Part shown: positions 30,536-35,294 of the stretch, piece after piece
How the letters are laid out: every line of letters begins with the position of its first letter
How positions within the stretch are numbered: the first letter of the stretch is position 1
Source: Saprospiraceae bacterium
Lineage (GTDB): Bacteria; Bacteroidota; Bacteroidia; Chitinophagales; Saprospiraceae
Assembly (NCBI GenBank): GCA_021739645.1
Contig: JAIPBL010000066.1
Span: 1 to 35,294, forward strand
DNA: 35,294 nt
Direction of reading: 5' to 3'
The notes under the pieces: generated by a model
Told to the model about the DNA's origin: nothing
What the model saw: the letters and a program-made list of their open reading frames with translations, nothing else
The model's database searches: none
Made by a program: the position numbers and the translations under genes

Positions 30536-32214
30536 TACCCCTTCGCCTTCGACCAGGCATCTCGCAGCGTCACGGTGCGGTTGATGACCAGTTTTTCGGT
30601 CGTCGAGTCGGTGTCCACGGTGAAATAGCCGAGACGCAGGAACTGGTATTTATCGCCGGGGGTTCCCGACGCCAGACTCGGCTCCAACATGGCTTTCGTC
30701 ACTACTTTCAACGAATCAGGATTAATGAGTTCGAGGAAGTCACGCTCATCGTTGGCGGGGTCTTCAACCGTAAAAAGGCGGTCGTAGAGCCGCACTTCAG
30801 CCGGAATGGCATGAGGGGCGCTCACCCAGTGGATGGTCGTCTTCGGCTTGAGGCCGCTGGTATCGCTGCCGCTTCTGGATTCCGGAAAATAGGTGCAGCG
30901 CAGTTCTGTGGGCTTGCCGTCTGCATCCTTCACTACCTCGTCGCATTGGATGATGTAGGCGCTTTTCAACCTGGCCAACGTGCCGGGTGAGAGGCGGAAA
31001 AATTTCGGTGGCGGGTTTTCCATGAAATCATCCTGTTCTATCCAAAGTTCCCGGCCAAATGGCATTTGACGAGTCCCGCCGTTCGGGTCCTCGGGGTTGT
31101 TCTCGGTTTCGAGGAACTCCGTTTTTCCTTCTGGATAATTCGTGATGACCACTTTCAGTGGGTCGAGCACGGCCATTGCCCGCAGGGCGATTTTGTTCAA
31201 ATCCTCCCGCACGAAGAACTCCATCAGGCTCAGGTCCACGAGGTTTTCCCGCTTCGCAATGCCGATGCGCTTGGCCCATTCCCGAATGGCTGTTGCCGTG
31301 TACCCCCTGCGCCGCATAGCGGAAATGGTGGGCATGCGGGGGTCGTCCCATCCATTCACATGGCCTTCGTTCACCAGTTTCAGCAGTTTTCTTTTCGAAA
31401 CAATGGTGTAGCTCAGGTTGCGCCGAGCGAACTCATATTGCTTCGAAGGGAAAATGCCCAGCTTCTCAATGCACCAGTCATAAATCTCCCGGTGCGGCAC
31501 GAATTCCAGCGTACAAATCGAGTGTGTGATATGCTCGATGCTGTCGCTTTGGCCGTGCGCCATGTCGTACATCGGGTAGATGCACCAGTCGTCGCCGGTG
31601 CGGTGGTGGTGTGCGAACTTGATGCGGTACAGCAGCGGGTCCCGCATAATCATGTTTGGGGAGGTCATGTCGGCCTTCGCACGCAGGGTTTTTGTGCCTT
31701 CGGCAAACTCGCCCTTGCGCATCCGCTCGAACAGGTCGAGGTTTTCTTCCACGCTGCGGTCACGGTACGGGCTGGGTTTACCCGGCTCGGTCGGCGTGCC
31801 TTTCAGCGCTGCGATTTCCTCGGCCGTGCTGTCATCCACGTAAGCGAAGCCCTTTTTGATGAGGTCAACGGCGAAGTCGTACAGCTTTGGAAAGTAATCG
31901 GATGCATAGAAGATATTGGCTGGCTCAAAGCCCAGCCAGCGCACGTCGTTGATGATGCTGTCCACATACTCCGTCTCCTCCGTCACCGGGTTGGTATCGT
32001 CGAAGCGGAGGTTGCACTTGCCGCCATACTTCACCGCCAGCCCGAAGTTTAGGCAGATGCTGGTGGCATGTCCCACGTGCAGGTAGCCGTTTGGTTCCGG
32101 CGGGAAGCGGGTATGCACCCGGCCTCCGTTTTTGCCAGCGGCGATGTCTTGCTCGATGATTTCTTCGAGGAAATTGAGGGACTGGGTTTCTTCTTTGATG
32201 TTGTCGGTTGTCAT
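30535..32214 (-). CDS. glnS: Glutaminyl-tRNA synthetase
   Basis: Charges tRNA-Gln with glutamine. The 559-aa length fits bacterial GlnRS. The class I HIGH-type motif is NGYLHVGHA (within residues 40-50, HVGH in place of HIGH), preceded by TRFPPEPNG. The KMSKS equivalent is VSKRK at about 270, in [13 protein letters not shown]. The C-terminal anticodon-binding beta barrels are complete ([15 protein letters not shown]-type end). The gene lies 1 nt behind the unknown gene 32216-32962, so the two are probably co-transcribed. Confidence 0.95.
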   Translation of the reverse strand: MTTDNIKEETQSLNFLEEIIEQDIAAGKNGGRVHTRFPPEPNGYLHVGHATSICLNFGLAVKYGGKCNLRFDDTNPVTEETEYVDSIINDVRWLGFEPANIFYASDYFPKLYDFAVDLIKKGFAYVDDSTAEEIAALKGTPTEPGKPSPYRDRSVEENLDLFERMRKGEFAEGTKTLRAKADMTSPNMIMRDPLLYRIKFAHHHRTGDDWCIYPMYDMAHGQSDSIEHITHSICTLEFVPHREIYDWCIEKLGIFPSKQYEFARRNLSYTIVSKRKLLKLVNEGHVNGWDDPRMPTISAMRRRGYTATAIREWAKRIGIAKRENLVDLSLMEFFVREDLNKIALRAMAVLDPLKVVITNYPEGKTEFLETENNPEDPNGGTRQMPFGRELWIEQDDFMENPPPKFFRLSPGTLARLKSAYIIQCDEVVKDADGKPTELRCTYFPESRSGSDTSGLKPKTTIHWVSAPHAIPAEVRLYDRLFTVEDPANDERDFLELINPDSLKVVTKAMLEPSLASGTPGDKYQFLRLGYFTVDTDSTTEKLVINRTVTLRDAWSKAKG

Positions 32215-32215
32215 T

Positions 32216-32962
32216 CTAAAAAATTGATGTCTTGATGATTCGTCCGTTTTGAACTGTGATATAGTTCATAAATCCAAGTCGGTATTTTCCGTCTGGTGCC
32301 AACTCAACACCCTGAATAACATTATTTCCTTTTTTCACTACAGTAGAGCCATCATAATATTCTATTGCAATATCACCTCTATCCGTTGTAAAATTTGAAG
32401 TAACAAGTATTCCTATTAATACTCCATTTTCCACTACATATCTTTTTCCAAAGCTTTTTATCGTAGCATTCTCAATAGGTTTCATTTCAATTGTCACCTT
32501 AGAACCAATGACGTTAGGATAGTTGTGAAACTCTAAATTCATTCCATCCGGGAGTTCTCTTTGGAAAATATTATTTTTAGCGTAAAATAGTTTCTTGATA
32601 TAAGAGCTTACATCTAAATCTGGAATTAAGACCTCATTAGCCAAAACGAAATTCCCATTTTTTAAACCATCTTGATTCAATACCATTACCGCAGAATCAA
32701 CGAAATTTTGATTCAACAATATTTTGTCTTTCAACCTGTCAATCAATAGGCTTTTTGCTGGCGCTAAATATTCCCATTTACCAATCGTGACTACTCCATT
32801 CAATGACATCACCAATTCACCATCACGCTTGAAAATATACTTTTGGAAGCCACCTTCTGAATCAATCAACACCCAAGGCACATCCACAAAAGTCTCTTTT
32901 CGGTCAAGGCTTTGACTAAATTCCTTGAGACGAGGAATGATGTTTTCGATGTATTCTTTCAT
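32216..32962 (-). CDS. Protein of unknown function, AT-rich gene upstream of glnS
   Basis: I do not recognise this 248-aa soluble protein. It starts at the ATG at 32962 (a TTG at 33001 is a poorer choice that would overlap the neighbour). There is no signal peptide or membrane segment. The text is beta-rich: [49 protein letters not shown], and a C-terminal [15 protein letters not shown]. The DNA is visibly more AT-rich than all neighbouring genes, which suggests acquisition by transfer or weaker selection. It ends one nucleotide before glnS, an unusual place for an acquired gene. Confidence 0.75.
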   Translation of the reverse strand: MKEYIENIIPRLKEFSQSLDRKETFVDVPWVLIDSEGGFQKYIFKRDGELVMSLNGVVTIGKWEYLAPAKSLLIDRLKDKILLNQNFVDSAVMVLNQDGLKNGNFVLANEVLIPDLDVSSYIKKLFYAKNNIFQRELPDGMNLEFHNYPNVIGSKVTIEMKPIENATIKSFGKRYVVENGVLIGILVTSNFTTDRGDIAIEYYDGSTVVKKGNNVIQGVELAPDGKYRLGFMNYITVQNGRIIKTSIF

Positions 32963-32993
32963 TGGAATGGGTTTACATCTGGAGGCAATTTTC

Positions 32994-33377
32994 TTAGGCA
33001 ATAACAGCCAAATTATAATCTTCCTTCACCGGATTCACCCCCCCAAACACCTCCGAAGGCAACATCCAGCTTTCCAGCGCCTCGCCCGTAGCCTCGTCAT
33101 AAAGCAAACAAAAGACCTGCTCCAGTTCTGATGTATTGAAGGCGTCACGCACGGAGATTTGACCTGATTTCACTCCTTCCAATCGGGCTTCGGTTATGGG
33201 GAGCACTAACCGCTGCTCCAAGCCACCCTCGGCATACTGCAAGAGGTAACTGAGGTATTTAAAACCAGCATGGTTCTGCTCCACCGTCAGCACGGGTACG
33301 CCCTGAAAATCAAGCACTTCCACCACTTCGAGGTCAAGGGGATGAAAATTGAGTTTGTATGTGTCAGGTATTTTCAA
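32994..33377 (-). CDS. Small protein of unknown function, no ATG start
   Basis: Unrecognised protein of about 127 aa; LDLEVVEVLDFQGVPVLTVE and VLPITEARLEGVKSGQISVRDAF vaguely recall DUF6575-type proteins, but I cannot confirm it. No ATG is available: the reading frame opens after a stop at TTG 33428 and has another TTG at 33377. The region between them encodes a perfect 11-bp hairpin (33396-33422), more like a leader than protein, so 33377 is preferred. The gene precedes the AT-rich gene by 31 nt and, with it and glnS, forms a probable three-gene run. Confidence 0.6.
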   Translation of the reverse strand: MKIPDTYKLNFHPLDLEVVEVLDFQGVPVLTVEQNHAGFKYLSYLLQYAEGGLEQRLVLPITEARLEGVKSGQISVRDAFNTSELEQVFCLLYDEATGEALESWMLPSEVFGGVNPVKEDYNLAVIA

Positions 33378-33395
33378 GTGAAACCGGGTTTGCGG

Positions 33396-33422
33396 CTTGC
33401 TGTCGTGGGGAACGACAGCAAG
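33396..33422. promoter_or_regulatory. 11-bp perfect hairpin at the 5' end of an ATG-less gene
   Basis: CTTGCTGTCGT at 33396-33406 pairs exactly with ACGACAGCAAG at 33412-33422 around the loop GGGGA. It lies just upstream of the favoured TTG start at 33377. It could be an RNA leader structure or an operator. Confidence 0.55.
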
Positions 33423-33483
33423 ACGCAAATTTCAACGAAAAACCCCAACTAATGATTCCTATTAGAAAAAATCACCAAAAAAA

Positions 33484-34197
33484 TCACTTCCCCGCCACCT
33501 GAGCAGGCCGCACCTCCACCTTGCTCGGCAGCGTCCTCGGGTTCATTTTCAGCAGGTCAACCGTCATCTGGCCGAGGTCTTCCGGCTGGATTTTCCAGGC
33601 ATCGGCGGCGTTCGGTGTGTGGTTGTTGAAGTGAGTGGCGACGGAGCCAGGCATGATGGTCGTGACTTTGATGCCCCGGTCACGCACATCGAGCATGACG
33701 GCTTGGGTGAAACCCACAAGGCCAAACTTGCTGGCATTGTACGCCGATGCCGTCGGGAAAAAGTTGGTGCCCGCCAAACTGGCGATAGTGATGAGGTAGC
33801 CCTTCGTGGCCGTCAGTGCTTCCAATGAAGCTTTAACGCTGTAAAAAACGCCCGTCAGATTGGTGTCGATGGTCTCGTGCCACTGCTCCGGCGTCAGGTC
33901 GGCGATGTTGGCGAAGTGGCCGACACCCGCATTGGCGACCATCACATCGAGGCTACCGAAGGCTGCCAGCGTCTTTGCTACCGCTGCTTTTTGACTCTCA
34001 AAATCTCGAACATCGGCGGTGATGGCGAGTACTTTACCAAACTTGGACAGTTCAGCGGCAGCGGCTTCAATAGTCGCTGCGTTTCGGCCAGTAATGGCCA
34101 CATTCAAGCCTTCTTTCAGCAGGCTCTCAGCGATGCCGTAGCCAATGCCCTTGCTGCCCCCGGTGATGAGGGCTGTTTTTCCAGTGATGTTCTGCAT
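33484..34197 (-). CDS. Short-chain dehydrogenase/reductase (SDR)
   Basis: Classical SDR oxidoreductase of 237 aa. The cofactor motif is TGGSKGIGYG (12-21), with ANAG near 88-91. The catalytic tetrad is N113, S140, Y153 and K157 (YNASK). A basic residue after the glycine motif, R38, suggests NADP(H) use. The substrate is unknown; 3-oxoacyl or sugar-like alcohols are typical. It is divergent from an aldo/keto reductase gene, with overlapping promoter regions, so the two may be regulated together. Confidence 0.93.
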   Translation of the reverse strand: MQNITGKTALITGGSKGIGYGIAESLLKEGLNVAITGRNAATIEAAAAELSKFGKVLAITADVRDFESQKAAVAKTLAAFGSLDVMVANAGVGHFANIADLTPEQWHETIDTNLTGVFYSVKASLEALTATKGYLITIASLAGTNFFPTASAYNASKFGLVGFTQAVMLDVRDRGIKVTTIMPGSVATHFNNHTPNAADAWKIQPEDLGQMTVDLLKMNPRTLPSKVEVRPAQVAGK

Positions 34198-34231
34198 GTC
34201 GTTTTTAAGTAAAAAGGTGAAAGGAAAAAGT

Positions 34232-34263
34232 CAAAAGTAGCGAGACGTGCTACATTTGCCAAA
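34232..34263 (-). promoter_or_regulatory. Bacteroidota promoter for the SDR gene
   Basis: On the minus strand TTTG (34260-34263) is followed after 20 nt by TACTTTTG (34232-34239). The predicted leader is about 30 nt to the ATG at 34197. It overlaps the -7 box of the divergent reductase gene. Confidence 0.6.
34251..34258 (+). promoter_or_regulatory. Bacteroidota -7 box for the aldo/keto reductase gene
   Basis: TACATTTG matches TAnnTTTG and predicts a start near 34264, about 43 nt before the ATG at 34307. A start at 34247 would be upstream of the transcript. No -33 TTTG at the usual spacing is visible. Confidence 0.5.
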
Positions 34264-34306
34264 ACGCCCCGGAAGCCGATTGGTTGACTTTTCAAAAATC
34301 AAATTC

Positions 34307-35242
34307 ATGAAAAAACTAATTTTCAAAAACGGAGACACGATGCCCGCCCTCGGCCTCGGCACTTGGCAGGCACCTCGTGGCGAGGTCGGACAGGCAGTGC
34401 GGGAAGCCATTCGCTGCGGCTATCGACACATCGACTGTGCCGCCATTTACGGCAACGAAATGGAAATCGGTGAGGCGTTGCACGCCACCTTCGAGGCTGG
34501 CGAGGTACGAAGGGAGGAGCTTTGGATTACCTCCAAACTGTGGAACACCCGCCACGGCCACGCCAACGTGCGACCCGCCCTCGAAAAAACACTGGCCGAC
34601 CTCCAACTCGGCTACCTCGACCTTTACCTCATCCATTGGCCTGTCGTGCAGGATGGCAGTACGCAGCCCCCCAGCTTTGTACCGTTGGAGCAGCAGCCCA
34701 TCGCCGATACTTGGCTGGGCATGGAGGACTGCCTCGAAGCTGGCCTGACACGACACATCGGCGTCTCGAATTTTAGCATAAAAAAGCTGGCGAAACTATT
34801 GGAAACCACTCGCCACCACCCAGAGATGAACCAAGTGGAAATGCACCCGCTGCTGGCGCAAAACGAGTTGGTCGCATTTTGCGGAGCGGAAAAAATACAC
34901 GTCACGGCCTACACACCGCTGGGCAGACCGGCCGCTGCCGACCGCCCCGCCAACGCCCCTGAGCTGCTGAACAACCCTGTGGTAACGGCCATTGCGGAGC
35001 AACGAAACTGCACACCAGCGCAAGTCGTGCTGGCCTGGGCGATGGAGCGGGGCACTTCGCCGATTCCAAAGTCGGTGACGCCTAAGCGGATTCAAGAAAA
35101 CTTGGCTTCGCAAAACGTGGCGCTCACGACGGCGGACATGACAGCTTTGAACGGCCTCGACCGTCATTTTCGGTATGTGGATGGAACGTTTTGGGTGGTG
35201 CCTGGCGGGCCTTATACTTTGGAGAATTTGTGGGACGAGTAA
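34307..35242 (+). CDS. Aldo/keto reductase
   Basis: NADPH-dependent carbonyl reductase of the AKR superfamily, 311 aa with the (alpha/beta)8 barrel. Catalytic residues are D43, Y48, K77 and H110 (HIDCAAIYGNE, WITSKLWN, YLIHWPV). The cofactor-binding end is IPKSVTPKRIQENL. LGLGTWQAP near the N-terminus is typical. The ATG at 34307 is preferred because the alternative at 34247 precedes the promoter box. The substrate is not predictable; the nearest relatives in style are the aldose/aldehyde reductase type. Confidence 0.94.
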   Translation: MKKLIFKNGDTMPALGLGTWQAPRGEVGQAVREAIRCGYRHIDCAAIYGNEMEIGEALHATFEAGEVRREELWITSKLWNTRHGHANVRPALEKTLADLQLGYLDLYLIHWPVVQDGSTQPPSFVPLEQQPIADTWLGMEDCLEAGLTRHIGVSNFSIKKLAKLLETTRHHPEMNQVEMHPLLAQNELVAFCGAEKIHVTAYTPLGRPAAADRPANAPELLNNPVVTAIAEQRNCTPAQVVLAWAMERGTSPIPKSVTPKRIQENLASQNVALTTADMTALNGLDRHFRYVDGTFWVVPGGPYTLENLWDE

Positions 35243-35251
35243 TGAATCGTG

Positions 35252-35294
35252 CCGCCGAACTCCAGTTCGGCGGTCATACCTCCGCCGAACTGGA
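35252..35294. repeat. REP-like palindrome at the window edge
   Basis: CCGCCGAACT at 35252-35261 pairs with AGTTCGGCGG at 35264-35273 around a 2-nt loop. The 13 bases 35282-35294 are the reverse complement of 35261-35273, so a second hairpin begins and runs off the window. It may terminate the reductase gene or be a dispersed REP-like element. Confidence 0.7.

Noticed and set aside
31066-32052. 328-codon plus-strand open frame opposite glnS
   Set aside because: Antisense shadow of glnS, whose catalytic motifs are intact.

Overview
The window looks like a chromosomal segment from a member of the Bacteroidota, probably close to the Saprospiraceae. The support is a C-terminal type IX secretion sorting domain on an FG-GAP protein, Bacteroidota-type promoter -7 boxes (TAnnTTTG or TAnnTTCG) upstream of many genes, starts without strong Shine-Dalgarno sites, several short lipoproteins, a TonB-dependent receptor, and a CcmB/CcmC/CcmD set of the kind seen in this phylum. 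GC content is moderate except in one clearly AT-rich gene (32216-32962). I see no rRNA, tRNA, CRISPR array, complete insertion sequence or prophage. Most genes are ordinary core or accessory functions.

Layout. 64-8010: cell-wall amidase, a Cys/Met-metabolism PLP enzyme, an RluA-type pseudouridine synthase, a LuxC-like acyl-CoA reductase, a secreted FG-GAP protein and the PLP-homeostasis protein YggS. 8206-10793: a methyltransferase with two apparent winged-helix units, then a nested-palindrome MITE/REP-like element, then a DUF1080 lipoprotein. 10813-15174, all on the minus strand: a secreted protein of unknown function, an O6-alkylguanine-DNA alkyltransferase, an orphan MNT nucleotidyltransferase, a HicB/HicA toxin-antitoxin pair, and a kynureninase whose TTG start overlaps the hicA stop. 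15341-19920: a TonB-dependent receptor translationally coupled (ATGA) to a TPR/coiled-coil/transmembrane adenylate cyclase. 20229-25161: a DUF2202 lipoprotein with a Gly/Asn repeat tail, an ECF sigma factor and its membrane partner, an XdhC/MobA-like pair for molybdenum-enzyme maturation, and a Uma2-family nuclease-like protein. 25250-28860: ccmB, ccmC and ccmD for haem export and cytochrome c maturation, with a Glu/Leu/Phe/Val dehydrogenase overlapping ccmD. 28938-35242: a YqhA-like membrane protein, a lipoprotein, glnS preceded by two unknown genes, and a divergent SDR / aldo-keto reductase pair.

The most unusual signal lies between the genes. Many intergenic gaps hold a 7-10 nt 'word' repeated two to five times in tandem, often with an inverted set facing it, so that the gap can fold into a long near-perfect hairpin (for example 2533-2607, 3692-3805, 4821-4879, 13452-13518, 27054-27124, 28878-28938). 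Different gaps use different words, but some words recur at distant gaps; one 25-nt stretch is identical at 3781-3805 and 30491-30515. The repeats stop at, or run a few bases into, the stop or start codons of the flanking genes. Some probably act as terminators, but their tandem, word-like structure and their spread are not explained by termination alone. This is my main candidate for something undescribed.
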